From positions 124,001 through 188,000 of the forward strand of contig NZ_JABBCQ020000007.1 of assembly GCF_012844455.2 (NCBI RefSeq): a DNA stretch of 64,000 bases, read 5' to 3'. Below are positions 9,402 to 17,898 of this stretch, piece after piece. Within the stretch, counting starts at the first letter, position 1, and every line of letters begins with the position of its first letter. The notes beneath the pieces are model-generated. The model ran no database searches. It was not told where the DNA came from and saw only the letters and a list, made by a program, of their open reading frames with translations. Source of the DNA: Comamonas suwonensis (GTDB lineage Bacteria; Pseudomonadota; Gammaproteobacteria; Burkholderiales; Burkholderiaceae_C). A program made the position numbers and the translations under genes.

Positions 9402-10700
9402 ATGACAGAGACCCCTTCATCCAACCGTTCCCGGCTTTATGTGCTGGCGCTGCTGACCGCACTGTCTGCCATGACCTTTATGGACCGACAAATTCTGGCG
9501 GTTCTGTTGCAGCCGATCAAACAGGAATTTGGTTTTTCTGATCTGCAGATTGGCCTGATTACGGGTCTTGGCTTTGCGTTGACCTTCGGGCTGCTGGGCA
9601 TTCCACTGGGGCGTCTGGCAGATCGACACGAGCGCCGTGGCCTGATCGCCTGGTGCCGAGGCATTGGCGGCTGTATTGCTGCGTTGGGGGCGCTGGCGAC
9701 TGGGGCGGGGGGCTTGGCCGCTTCCCGTGCGGGCGCTGCGCTGGGGGATGCGGGGGGCGGTGCCGCTTCCATGTCTATCCTGGCTGATCTGTATGCGCCG
9801 ACTGAGCGCTCGCGCGCCATGAGTGTGTTCGGGGTGGGCGCTGCCTTGGGGGCCTTGCTGGCGCTGCTGCTGGGGCCGCTGTTTGCACAGTGGTGGGGCT
9901 GGCGGGTGACCCTGGTCATCATCGGCCTAGGAGTCGTGCTGCTATCGCTGGTGCTGCGCTTTACGGTGCAGGAGCCTGTGCGGGCACTGACTCAGGCAGC
10001 TATGAGCCATGAAGACCCAGCTGTCAAACCTGCGCAATCTGCAGTGAAATTAATATGGAATGAGCCTGTAACGCGCTTCATGATTGTGGGAGCTGCTTGC
10101 GCTTTGATAGCAGGTTTGTCGATTGGCTCCTGGAATGTGGCGCTGCTGGCGCGGCGTTTTGATCTGAATCTGAAGCAGGCGGGCGGTATCTCGGCGGTGG
10201 CCGCATGTTTGTCAGTCGCGGGCAGCCTTTTCTCTGGCTGGCTGACGGACAGACTGGCCCGAGGCGATGTGCGCTGGCAGATTCGTATTCCCGTCATCGG
10301 CGTGGGCATGGCGGGGCTTTTCGGCTTGGCTTATCTGCTGGTGAGCGATGAGCTGTTCGTGCTCTCGCTGGCCTGCATGCTGATCTATTCATTTTTTACG
10401 GCCTGGTGGGCGCCTGCGACCTACGCTGCGCTGAGTCTGGTCGTGCCTGTGCAGCGCCGTGCGACAGCCAGTGCCATGGTGCTGATGTCTGGTGCATTGC
10501 TGGGCAATGGCTTAGGGCCGATTGCTGCGGGCTGGCTTAGCGATGTGCTCAATACGGTGTGGCAAGGGCAGGGCCTGCGCTATGCGCTGGTAGTGATGAT
10601 GTGCACGCTGTTGCCAGGGTTGTGGGCCTTTACGCGGGCGCTGGCTTACTATCCCGGGGCCTATCGTCAGGCTCATTCGCCTGTGGCTGTAGTGGCGTGA
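9402..10700 (+). CDS. MFS transporter, Spinster type
   Basis: A 432-aa, about 12-TM carrier closely similar in layout to the one at 3588-4958. It has MTFMDRQILAVLLQPIKQE after helix 1, LQIGLITGLGFAL, and a GRLADRHERRGLIAWCRG loop. ATG at 9402 is preferred over an in-frame ATG 42 bp upstream because it places the first helix at the usual distance; an AAAGAG sequence is nearby. The glycine- and alanine-rich stretch ALGDAGGGAASMS replaces the GEAG motif of its paralogues, so this copy has diverged. It is probably cotranscribed with the EthD-like gene that starts at 10702, immediately after its stop. Confidence 0.86.
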   Translation: MTETPSSNRSRLYVLALLTALSAMTFMDRQILAVLLQPIKQEFGFSDLQIGLITGLGFALTFGLLGIPLGRLADRHERRGLIAWCRGIGGCIAALGALATGAGGLAASRAGAALGDAGGGAASMSILADLYAPTERSRAMSVFGVGAALGALLALLLGPLFAQWWGWRVTLVIIGLGVVLLSLVLRFTVQEPVRALTQAAMSHEDPAVKPAQSAVKLIWNEPVTRFMIVGAACALIAGLSIGSWNVALLARRFDLNLKQAGGISAVAACLSVAGSLFSGWLTDRLARGDVRWQIRIPVIGVGMAGLFGLAYLLVSDELFVLSLACMLIYSFFTAWWAPATYAALSLVVPVQRRATASAMVLMSGALLGNGLGPIAAGWLSDVLNTVWQGQGLRYALVVMMCTLLPGLWAFTRALAYYPGAYRQAHSPVAVVA

Positions 10701-10701
10701 G

Positions 10702-11439
10702 ATGGTTGAAGCAATGATGAAAGAAAAAAACCAGCCCACGGTGTGGAAGATGATCTACCTGGCCCGGCGCAACCCTGTGCTGGCGGCCGCTGACTTTCCG
10801 CAGGCCTGGCGCGAGCACTCTGCGCTGGGGCGGCAGTGCAAAAACGTGGGCCAGCGTGTGAAGGCGGTGGCTCAGTGTTCACGCCAGTTGCCTGCGGATG
10901 CACCGGCATTGAGTACCGACTATGACGGCGTCAATCTGATGGTGCTGGCAGACCGGGAGGCTGGGGCCGCTATCTGGGACGATGCGGAAACGCTGGCCAT
11001 CATGCGCCCCGACGAGCCGCGCGTCTTTGCCGACTATGTACGCAACTTCTCGGTGTTGTGCCGCCAGCAGGTGCTATATGAGCGCATGGCTGCTGATGCA
11101 GCGGCGGCTTTGCTGCCGCAAAAGGCGCAAGTCATGCTGATCGGATTTTTGCAGCGCAGCGATGAATGGCAGGGCGCTGCAACGAGTCCTATTCTGTGTC
11201 CTGCGCAGTGGAGGATGGGTGGGCTCAATCAGGCCAGCCACATTGTTTGCAACACGCTTGATGAGAAAGCACCAGCCGGTTACGGCTATCGCTACATTGT
11301 GGAGTGGTGGTTTGATACTGTGGAGCAGGCGCTTAGTGCGGCGCAAAGTCTGGATGTCTCGGGCGCGGCTCAGGATGGTGAATTTGGCTGGGGTGAGCAT
11401 GTTTTTATATTGACCGAAGTGACCCACACCAGACCCTGA
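10702..11439 (+). CDS. EthD-like (dimeric alpha/beta barrel) protein
   Basis: A 245-aa protein. The opening WKMIYLARRNPVLAAADFPQAWREHSAL resembles the beta-alpha start of EthD/ferredoxin-like dimeric barrel proteins, and a second similar strand (AQVMLIGFLQR) follows near residue 137, suggesting two tandem modules. EthD proteins accompany oxygenases or isomerases, and no general reaction can be assigned. The start codon is uncertain: ATG at 10702, 10714 and 10717 are all in frame and none has a strong ribosome-binding site; tight coupling to the MFS stop at 10700 favours 10702. A bidirectional terminator follows at 11477-11510. Confidence 0.55.
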   Translation: MVEAMMKEKNQPTVWKMIYLARRNPVLAAADFPQAWREHSALGRQCKNVGQRVKAVAQCSRQLPADAPALSTDYDGVNLMVLADREAGAAIWDDAETLAIMRPDEPRVFADYVRNFSVLCRQQVLYERMAADAAAALLPQKAQVMLIGFLQRSDEWQGAATSPILCPAQWRMGGLNQASHIVCNTLDEKAPAGYGYRYIVEWWFDTVEQALSAAQSLDVSGAAQDGEFGWGEHVFILTEVTHTRP

Positions 11440-11476
11440 AACTTCGCAAACATCCAACTCAATAATCCAGACAAAT

Positions 11477-11510
11477 AAAAAGGCCCATGCAATCTCTGCA
11501 TGGGCCTTTT
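11477..11510. terminator. Bidirectional rho-independent terminator
   Basis: A long stem, AAAAGGCCCATGCA paired with TGCATGGGCCTTTT, is flanked by A and T tracts. It serves both the plus-strand EthD-like gene and the minus-strand Rieske gene, which converge here. Confidence 0.88.
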
Positions 11511-11543
11511 TTACCTTGGAGTCACGCTTCTATCTGACTTCTT

Positions 11544-12653
11544 TCAGGCCGCTGCTTCTTCGGCTTCCTGAGTGTAGGCAACCATGCCACGTGGGATGTA
11601 CTTGCCTTCGCACTGGTCCAGATACTCTGCAGCCTTGGCGCGGGGGTTGTAGAACTGCTTGTACCAGATGCGGGCTTTCAGGAAAGCACCGTCGCTGGGG
11701 ATGAACAGCGGGTTCAGGCAAGGCGCTTTTTGCGACCAGACTTCAAAGTCCTGTGCAAAGGCCAGACGGCTGGCTTCCTGGAACTGCTTGGCAGCCACTT
11801 CGTCAGCCTTGGTGGGCAGGCCGCCGTGTGCGGTTTTGACCAGCAGGTTGTGCCAGACCTTGATCTTGCCGTCCTCAATGGGGGTGTGCATGATCATCAT
11901 GAACGAGTTGAACATGCCGCTGACCTTGGAGACCAGAATGGCTGGGCCGTGATACCAGGTGTCTGTGTGCAGCATGTCGCTGGCGCCCCCTTCGCCCACC
12001 AGGGTACGGTGGCCGCCGCACTGGCGTTGAATGGCGTTGTGGGCCTTGAATTCGTTTTCAAAGCGCGCCACGGTGGAGCCGTGGATGGGGCTCAGGTGAC
12101 CGTAGTCGGCAATGTTGTCCACGACTTCCATCGGGTGCTGGCTCAGCTCGCCCAGATAGTCCCACTGGCCGTTGACATAGGTCTCATCATGCCAGTCGCC
12201 AAAAGTGGGCAGAGCGTAATCAGGCTCGCCACCTTCGGGATCAAACCAGACCCAGATCGCGCCGTACTGCTCGACCACTGTCCAGCTCTTGACGGCAGCC
12301 GCCGCAGGAATCGCACCGTCGTGGTAGGGAATGTGGTTGCACTTGCCGTCTGCACCAAAGCGCCAGCCGTGATAGGGGCAGCGAATGCCATCGCCTTCCA
12401 CGTTACTGCCACCGCCGTCGATCACCACGTAGCTGGTGGTGTTGGGCGCTGCCAAGTGGGTTTTCATGTGGGGGCAGTACGCGTCCAGCAGCACAACCTT
12501 GCCGCTTTCGCGACCGCGGTACATCGCAAAATCCTGGCCGAAGAAGCGCACCGCCACCGGCTTGTGGGTGTCGAGCGCCTTGGCCTCGGAAATCATGAAC
12601 CAGCCACGTGGGTAGGTAAATTCACCGAGGCGGTAGTCCTTCGTGGTTGCCAT
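11544..12653 (-). CDS. kshA: Rieske non-heme iron oxygenase, KshA-like (3-ketosteroid 9-alpha-hydroxylase oxygenase candidate)
   Basis: A 369-aa oxygenase component. The Rieske [2Fe-2S] ligands are C60-x-H62 and C92-x2-H95. The mononuclear iron site is DNIADYGHLSPIH with H186 and H191, and a later DFEVW supplies a candidate Asp. N-terminal YPRGWF and downstream CPYHGWRFG resemble actinobacterial KshA. The spacing between the two Rieske pairs is 29 residues, against about 17 that I recall for KshA, so there is an insert. ATG at 12653 follows GGAGAC; upstream in-frame codons lack a site. It would need a reductase, and a KshB-like one starts at 63653. The reaction, 9-alpha-hydroxylation opening ring B, is inferred; another ring hydroxylation is possible. 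Confidence 0.75.
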   Translation of the reverse strand: MATTKDYRLGEFTYPRGWFMISEAKALDTHKPVAVRFFGQDFAMYRGRESGKVVLLDAYCPHMKTHLAAPNTTSYVVIDGGGSNVEGDGIRCPYHGWRFGADGKCNHIPYHDGAIPAAAAVKSWTVVEQYGAIWVWFDPEGGEPDYALPTFGDWHDETYVNGQWDYLGELSQHPMEVVDNIADYGHLSPIHGSTVARFENEFKAHNAIQRQCGGHRTLVGEGGASDMLHTDTWYHGPAILVSKVSGMFNSFMMIMHTPIEDGKIKVWHNLLVKTAHGGLPTKADEVAAKQFQEASRLAFAQDFEVWSQKAPCLNPLFIPSDGAFLKARIWYKQFYNPRAKAAEYLDQCEGKYIPRGMVAYTQEAEEAAA

Positions 12654-12716
12654 TGCAGAAGTCTCCATATCTTGTTTTAGACACTGAATCTTCGCGCTGG
12701 GAGCCATGCTGCGCAT

Positions 12717-12730
12717 ACTCTGTTTGGACG
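12717..12730. promoter_or_regulatory. Cluster operator motif, site 3
   Basis: ACTCT-GTTT-GGACG, 64 bp upstream of the Rieske gene start. Unusually, the stronger half faces away from the gene. The surrounding gap (12654-13019) has no gene. It also holds a 10-bp inverted repeat (12982-12991 and 12999-13008) without a T tract. Confidence 0.35.
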
Positions 12731-13019
12731 AGTGAGTGCGACGCTTTGATCTGGCGCAAACCACCAAGGGTTTGCACTATGTTGAGTGTGAGTGCCTGCT
12801 TTTTTGTTCTGGGCGTTGGCGTATCGCGGTGTCAGGTCTCAATTTTTGCGCTTGGGGTTGACCGCTATCGTCCTGCTCCAGACATCAGGTCCGGGAGACG
12901 CTTACGCAGCTCGATGCACTTAAACATGCTCTGCTTCCTAATAGGGAGAGGGCTGCAGATCCTTGCTCCGTAGCCTTTTTGAGCGCACTGATTTGTCGTC
13001 AGTGCGCTGCAGCGGTGAT

Positions 13020-13859
13020 TTACGCTGCGACTGCGGCCACGCGTTCTTTGTAGATCGGTTGCAGGTCAATCATGGTGAAGGCTTTGGCCAACGGCAGGGC
13101 CTCTTCTTCTGTACCCAGCCAGAACAGGGCTGCGGCAATTTCTTCCGGGGTCGCTGCGCCATAGCGCTGGGCCAGCACGCCATCATCACCCAGAGTCGCC
13201 TTTACCGCCTCAGTCGTCACCACACCCGGGTTGACGCTGAAAGCGCGCACACCCTGCGTCTTGTATTCGGTGTTGATGCAACCTGCCAGGCGTGCAATGG
13301 CGGCCTTGGATGCGCCGTAGGCAAAGCCCCAGCCGCCTTTGTCTGCGGGCACGGGTGGGTTGAACTGACCGGCTGCCGAGCAGACATTGATGATGCGTCC
13401 GCCACCTTGCGCCACCATGGTTGGCAGTAGGCGCTGTGCCAGATGAAAGGGGGCGATCACATTGCCCTGCATCGAGCGCTCAAGCGATGCGGTACTGATA
13501 TCGGGAATCAGGTCGTTGATTTCACGGTTCTGATAGACGGCGTTGTTGATCAGCAGATCAATGCGGCCAAAGCGTGCGAGCACGGCATCGGTGGCCTTGT
13601 CTAGGCTTCCAAGATCCATCAGGTCCATGACATGCGAGAACACTTCGCCGCCAGCGGCTTCGATGGCATCGGCGGTGGATTGCAGGCTCCCAGAGAGCAA
13701 TTGACCATTGGGCAGGCGCAGCTGGTTTTCAAGCTGTGCGCCTTCGGTCAGCGTGCGGGCGGTGATGGCCACGCGCCAGCCCTTGCTGGCAAAGAAGACG
13801 GCGGTGGCCGCACCGATGCCGCGGCTGGCACCGGTGATGAGGGCGACGGGTTGAGTCAT
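13020..13859 (-). CDS. Short-chain dehydrogenase/reductase
   Basis: A 279-aa classical SDR. TGASRGIG is the nucleotide-binding motif near residue 9, NNAVYQN follows, and YGASK carries the catalytic Tyr and Lys. It differs from simple HSDHs by an insert around residues 45-60 and a Pro-rich loop after the catalytic Ser region (CSAAGQFNPPVPADKGG), which probably shapes the substrate pocket. It resembles multifunctional-enzyme-type SDRs acting on acyl-CoA or ring hydroxyls. ATG at 13859 is preceded by GGAGAC. It lies 20 bp after the MFS gene on the same strand and is probably in one operon with it. The substrate is unknown. Confidence 0.85.
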   Translation of the reverse strand: MTQPVALITGASRGIGAATAVFFASKGWRVAITARTLTEGAQLENQLRLPNGQLLSGSLQSTADAIEAAGGEVFSHVMDLMDLGSLDKATDAVLARFGRIDLLINNAVYQNREINDLIPDISTASLERSMQGNVIAPFHLAQRLLPTMVAQGGGRIINVCSAAGQFNPPVPADKGGWGFAYGASKAAIARLAGCINTEYKTQGVRAFSVNPGVVTTEAVKATLGDDGVLAQRYGAATPEEIAAALFWLGTEEEALPLAKAFTMIDLQPIYKERVAAVAA

Positions 13860-13879
13860 GAAAAGTCTCCAGATTCTTG

Positions 13880-15250
13880 TTATGCGGATGCCGACTGCAT
13901 TTGCTGCAGGCGTTGCTTGTAGGGCTTGATCGCCAGTGCGAAGAACAGCACGGTCAACAAGAACATCATTGACACTCCAGATAGAGCCAGGCGCAGGCCT
14001 TCTGTGCCATGGGTCTTGGCAAAGTAGTCTGACAGCATGCCAGTGACCAGGGGGCCCACGCCTACGCCAAGCAAGGTGATAAAAAGATTGAGCACGGCAG
14101 CGGCCACGCTGCGCTCGCCGGCTCCAACCAGCTGGCTGATGGCGCTGTATGACAGCGTGGCAAACCAAGCACCGAAGAAGCCAAACATCAAAGCAAACAC
14201 CATGGCCACCGGTACTTTGATGCTGCCCAGCATCCAGAAGTCAGAGACAGGCCAGAAGAAGACGCCCAAGGCGGCGGGCACGGCGCAGAAGCTGCCAATG
14301 GCGGCCAGGCGCAGCTGCCAGCGGCTATCACGCTGGGTGAGCTTATCGGACAACCAGCCGCAGAACATGGCACCAACCACGGCGCCAGAGCCGCTGGCAA
14401 TACCAAAGACCAGGCCCGCGTGCGAAATGCTCATGCCGTGTATGCGAATGAAAAAGCTGGGTGCCCACACGCCATAGCCATAGCCAGCAATACCTGCCAT
14501 GCCACAGGCCAGGCAGATATTGCGCAGCGCCTTCATGCCCAGCAGGCGAAACACCTGCTTGAGCATGGGCTCACGTGCCGCATTGGCGACGGGCTTGGTC
14601 TTTGGCGCTTCATAAGCACCGCGAACAGGCTCTTTGACAAAAAAGTACACCAGCACGGCCAGGATCACTCCGGGTATGCCAAAAGCCAGAAACACCGCGC
14701 GCCAGCCGTAGTACTGGGCCACCATGCCGCCGATGACCAGGCCCAGCAGCGTGCCGAGGTTGGGGCCCATCATGAACAGGCTGATGGCGAAAGAGCGCAT
14801 CCTGGGTGGATAAGAGTCCGAAACGATGGAGATCGACGGTGCCATGCCCCCCGCTTCGCCCACCGCCACGCTCATGCGGGCGGCCAGCATGTGCCAGTAC
14901 TGAGTCGCAAACCCGCAAGCGGCTGTGGCCAGACTCCATACGCCGCAGCACACGGCGACGATATTGCGGCGGTTCTGCGTATCGGCCATACGCCCTACGG
15001 GAATTCCCAGTAGCGCATAAATCAGGCCAAAGGCCAGTCCCGTCAGCAGGCCCATCTGCGTGTCGGACGCTCCGAACTCCTGCTTGATCGGCTCCAGCAA
15101 AATAGAGAGTACCTGGCGGTCAATGAAAGAGAAAATATAGACCAGTGCAAGCAGGGCAAGACTCAGGTGAGTGCGCCATGTGACGGTGGGGGGCGAGGTT
15201 TGAGGGGTGTGCATGCGCAGCATCGTGAAGGTGGCTTTAGGTTGTGCCAT
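13880..15250 (-). CDS. MFS transporter, Spinster type
   Basis: About 456 aa and about 12 TM helices, paralogous to the carriers at 3588 and 9402. It has FSFIDRQVLSILLEPIKQE after helix 1, TQMGLLTGLAFGLIYALLG and VGEAGGMAPSISI. The start is uncertain: ATG codons at 15250, 15223 and 15214 are in frame and none has a clear Shine-Dalgarno. The 15250 start would abut the operator-like motif at 15251-15264, so one of the two downstream starts may be used. It heads a two-gene minus-strand operon with the SDR. It is an inner-membrane carrier, probably for a steroid or bile acid; substrate and direction are not determined by sequence. Confidence 0.87.
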   Translation of the reverse strand: MAQPKATFTMLRMHTPQTSPPTVTWRTHLSLALLALVYIFSFIDRQVLSILLEPIKQEFGASDTQMGLLTGLAFGLIYALLGIPVGRMADTQNRRNIVAVCCGVWSLATAACGFATQYWHMLAARMSVAVGEAGGMAPSISIVSDSYPPRMRSFAISLFMMGPNLGTLLGLVIGGMVAQYYGWRAVFLAFGIPGVILAVLVYFFVKEPVRGAYEAPKTKPVANAAREPMLKQVFRLLGMKALRNICLACGMAGIAGYGYGVWAPSFFIRIHGMSISHAGLVFGIASGSGAVVGAMFCGWLSDKLTQRDSRWQLRLAAIGSFCAVPAALGVFFWPVSDFWMLGSIKVPVAMVFALMFGFFGAWFATLSYSAISQLVGAGERSVAAAVLNLFITLLGVGVGPLVTGMLSDYFAKTHGTEGLRLALSGVSMMFLLTVLFFALAIKPYKQRLQQMQSASA

Positions 15251-15264
15251 CGTCTTTTTGGACG
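15251..15264. promoter_or_regulatory. Cluster operator motif, site 4
   Basis: CGTCT-TTTT-GGACG between the divergent MFS (-) and aldehyde dehydrogenase (+) genes. It lies 76 bp upstream of the latter's ATG and directly next to the most upstream candidate MFS start. Confidence 0.5.
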
Positions 15265-15339
15265 ACGACCGAGAAATCCTCAGGTCTGAGCATGTGATCT
15301 TCCGCTCATGGCTTTTACGAGAAATATCAAGGAGACAAA

Positions 15340-16764
15340 ATGACCCAGACGAATTCGTCCGTAGGCATTCGCCAGTTGCTGGACATGCAGAACCAGGCCT
15401 TTATCGCAGAAGGCGCTGTCAGCGCCGAGGTGCGTGTACAGCGTATTCAGCAAGTCATTGACTTGCTGGTTGAGTCCAAAGATGCCCTGTGCCAGGCCAT
15501 GGGTGAAGATTTTGGTGGTCGCCCAGCCGTTTTTTCGCTGGCCAATGACATTCTTGGCTCGCTGTCCTCGCTCAAGCACGCTCGTGATCATCTGACGGAA
15601 TGGCTGGGCGATTCCGTGCGCCCCAGCGTCAAGCCCTTTGACATGTTTGGCGCCTCGGCCTGGGTCAAATACCAGCCCAAGGGCGTGATTGGCATCATCG
15701 GCACCTGGAATGCACCGCTGTTCACGCTGCTGTCACCGCTGGCCTGCGCCTTTGCAGCGGGCAACCGTGCCGTGCTCAAGCCTTCTGAAATTGCGCCGCG
15801 CACTGCCCAGGTGCTGGCCCAAGCCGTGGCGAAACGCTTTGATCCTCAGGTGCTGGCAGTCGTGCAGGGCGGCCCTGAAGTGGCGGCTGCATTCTCCGAG
15901 CAACCCTGGAGCCATCTGGTCTTCACGGGCTCGACCAGCGTTGGCAAGCTCATCATGGGGGCTGCGGCCAAGAATCTGGTGCCCGTCACGCTGGAGCTGG
16001 GCGGCAAGTCGCCCGTGCTGGTGGGGGACTCGGCTGACATTGCCAATGTGGCCGAACGTATTGCCGTGGGCAAGTCGCTGAATTCGGGTCAGCTTTGTGT
16101 CTCGCCCGATGTGGTGTGGGTGCATGAGTCGCGTCTGCAGTCGCTGACGGATGGCATCGTGGCTCATTACCAGTCGCTATACCCCTCGGTCACGGCGAAT
16201 GCGGACATGACACCCGTGGTCAACGAACGCCACCACGCCCGCGTCAGCGCCTACGTGCAAGATGCCAAGGACCGTGGCGTGCAGGTGGTGGAAACAGGTG
16301 CTGCGCAAGCCGGTGTGGATCGTCGCCTGCCGCTGTCTCTGGTCATCAATCCGCCACAGGACGCTGAAATTTCGCAGCACGAAATTTTTGGCCCCGCTGT
16401 GGTGCTGCGCAGCTTCCAGAACATTCGCGAAGCGGTTGCGGCCATCAATCAGGGTGACCGTCCGCTGGCGCTGTACTACTTTGGCAGCGATGAGGTCGAG
16501 CAGAACTGGATTCTGGACAATACCTTGTCGGGCGGCGTTTCCATCAACGATGTGGTCATGCACCCCGCGCTGGAAGATGCTCCCTTTGGAGGTGTCGGCG
16601 CTTCGGGCATGGGTCACTACCATGGCCGTGAAGGTTTCCTGGAGTTCAGCCACGCTCGCTCGGTTTACAAGGCCGGCAGTCACGACCCGCGCCGTGAGTG
16701 GGGCATGCTGCCGCCTTACAACGAGCAGTTTGCGCAGATGCTGAACCAGGCAGTCACCCCTTAA
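15340..16764 (+). CDS. Aldehyde dehydrogenase (coniferyl-aldehyde-dehydrogenase-like; Sad-like candidate)
   Basis: A 474-aa NAD(P)-dependent aldehyde dehydrogenase with the key residues in place: N124 in GTWNAP, E219 in LELGGKSP and C253 in NSGQLCVSPD. GSTSVGK near 197-203 is the cofactor loop, and the C-terminal half resembles the fatty/coniferyl aldehyde dehydrogenase branch. In Pseudomonas sp. Chol1 a dehydrogenase called Sad oxidises the C22 steroid aldehyde released from the cholate side chain by a thiolase-like aldolase. This gene is the obvious candidate for the same step here, because two such aldolases are in the window. That assignment is inference. GGAGAC at 15331 precedes the ATG. 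The gene is divergent from the MFS/SDR operon. Confidence 0.87.
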   Translation: MTQTNSSVGIRQLLDMQNQAFIAEGAVSAEVRVQRIQQVIDLLVESKDALCQAMGEDFGGRPAVFSLANDILGSLSSLKHARDHLTEWLGDSVRPSVKPFDMFGASAWVKYQPKGVIGIIGTWNAPLFTLLSPLACAFAAGNRAVLKPSEIAPRTAQVLAQAVAKRFDPQVLAVVQGGPEVAAAFSEQPWSHLVFTGSTSVGKLIMGAAAKNLVPVTLELGGKSPVLVGDSADIANVAERIAVGKSLNSGQLCVSPDVVWVHESRLQSLTDGIVAHYQSLYPSVTANADMTPVVNERHHARVSAYVQDAKDRGVQVVETGAAQAGVDRRLPLSLVINPPQDAEISQHEIFGPAVVLRSFQNIREAVAAINQGDRPLALYYFGSDEVEQNWILDNTLSGGVSINDVVMHPALEDAPFGGVGASGMGHYHGREGFLEFSHARSVYKAGSHDPRREWGMLPPYNEQFAQMLNQAVTP

Positions 16765-16928
16765 GTTTCTGAGCGCCTTCCCCTTTGCGCTTTTCGGAAG
16801 GGGGACGAGAGCTTGGCTGCCTCGCACTTGCGCTGTACCTGTTTGGACGCCTTGCCTTGGCAGGGCGTTCTGCATTTTTGCCTGGTGATGGGCGGTGCGC
16901 ATCGTTCTGACTGAACGGTCTGCGCTTG

Positions 16929-16950
16929 ACCATGGGGCTTGTCCCATGGT
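16929..16950. repeat. Inverted repeat upstream of 7-alpha-HSDH-like gene
   Basis: ACCATGGG (16929-16936) and CCCATGGT (16943-16950) form a perfect 8-bp inverted repeat with a 6-nt spacer. Another, CGTTC-N5-GAACG, is at 16903-16917. Both lie in the promoter gap before 17023 and could be operators. No gene is seen in 16765-17022. Confidence 0.4.
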
Positions 16951-16961
16951 CCGTTTGGCAG
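16948..16961 (+). promoter_or_regulatory. Cluster operator motif, site 5 (weak)
   Basis: GGTCC-GTTT-GGCAG followed by ATGT, 62 bp upstream of the SDR at 17023. Both halves deviate from the best sites. Confidence 0.3.
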
Positions 16962-17022
16962 ATGTTTCAAAGGCGTTTCATCCAGAGTATGACTGGGTCA
17001 GAATGCTATTAAAGGACGAGTA

Positions 17023-17793
17023 ATGAACGAGATTTTTCGCCAGTTTTCGCTGGAAGGCCAAGTCGCCGTAGTGACCGGTGCTGGCAAGGGTATTGGCCGT
17101 GCTTGTGCCATCACGCTGGCCAAGGCTGGGGCCGATGTGGCGCTGTTTGCGCGCACAGAGTCAGACCTGCAGGCGGTCAAGGCTGACATCGAGGCACTGG
17201 GGCGACGCGCCATCATCGTGCCCGGTGATGTGAACAAGGAAGAAGATCTGGACAACCTGATCACCCGTGCCGTGGCCGAACTGGGCAAGATCAATGTGCT
17301 CATCAACAACGTGGGCGGTGGCGGCCCTAATGACCCGCGCAAAGTCACGGGCAAGGCTGTGGGCGAGATGCTGGCCTTCAATGTGGTGCCTGCCTATACG
17401 CTGATCCAGAAGGCTGCTGCAGCGATGGAAGCATCAGGTGGCGGTGCCGTGGTCAATATTTCTTCGACGGCTGCGCGCTACTCGCAGAAGTACTTCAGTG
17501 CCTACGCTGCGGCCAAGGCTGCGCTCAACCAGTTGACGCGCTGCCTGGCGCAGGACTTCGGGCCCAAGGTACGTATCAATGCCATTGAACCCGGCACCAT
17601 CATGACGGATGCGCTGGCTCCCTTCCTCACCCCTGAGCGCAAGGAGCGCATGGAGCGCACCACGCCCTTGACACGCCTGGGCCAGCCCGAGGACATTGCT
17701 GCCGCAGCGTTGTTCCTGGCCAGCCCCGCATCCAGCTGGGTAACCGGCAAGGTGCTGGGTGTGGACGGTGGCGTGGAAGCGCCTAACTTCTAA
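17023..17793 (+). CDS. SDR, probable 7-alpha-hydroxysteroid dehydrogenase
   Basis: A 256-aa SDR. TGAGKGIG, INNVGGGGP, Ser147/148 in NISST, Tyr161 and Lys165 (YAAAK) match the layout of E. coli 7-alpha-HSDH (HdhA). The C-terminal half also tracks that enzyme: MTDAL, TPLTRLGQPEDIA, then SSWVTGKVL and a terminal GG. The position that holds Asp42 in the E. coli enzyme reads FARTES here, with no acidic residue and an adjacent Arg44, which suggests NADP(H) rather than NAD(H). It would oxidise a bile-acid 7-alpha-hydroxyl to the 7-ketone in the cytoplasm. It stands alone with a terminator at 17808-17841. Specificity could instead be another steroid hydroxyl. Confidence 0.72.
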   Translation: MNEIFRQFSLEGQVAVVTGAGKGIGRACAITLAKAGADVALFARTESDLQAVKADIEALGRRAIIVPGDVNKEEDLDNLITRAVAELGKINVLINNVGGGGPNDPRKVTGKAVGEMLAFNVVPAYTLIQKAAAAMEASGGGAVVNISSTAARYSQKYFSAYAAAKAALNQLTRCLAQDFGPKVRINAIEPGTIMTDALAPFLTPERKERMERTTPLTRLGQPEDIAAAALFLASPASSWVTGKVLGVDGGVEAPNF

Positions 17794-17807
17794 GACTGAG
17801 CATCGCC

Positions 17808-17841
17808 AAAAACAAAGGGACCGCGAGGTCCCTTTGTTTTT
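17808..17841. terminator. Bidirectional rho-independent terminator
   Basis: A 15-bp perfect stem, AAAAACAAAGGGACC paired with GGTCCCTTTGTTTTT, around a GCGA loop. It separates the convergent SDR (+) and flavoenzyme (-) genes. Confidence 0.9.
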
Positions 17842-17898
17842 GATTTTGAAGAAAATACCGCTGCAGCCCAATCACTGCATACGGTATTAGCTATCAAA

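Noticed and set aside
12982-13008. 10-bp inverted repeat as terminator of the SDR gene
   Set aside because: On the minus strand it is followed by A residues, not T, so it is not a standard intrinsic terminator; kept only as a repeat note.
13860-14168. N-terminal extension of the SDR at 13020
   Set aside because: It runs into the MFS gene, is Arg- and Trp-rich nonsense, and GGAGAC precedes ATG 13859.
16775-16803. CCTTCC/GGAAGG stem after the aldehyde dehydrogenase as terminator
   Set aside because: Short stem, 14-nt loop, purine-rich tail and no T tract.
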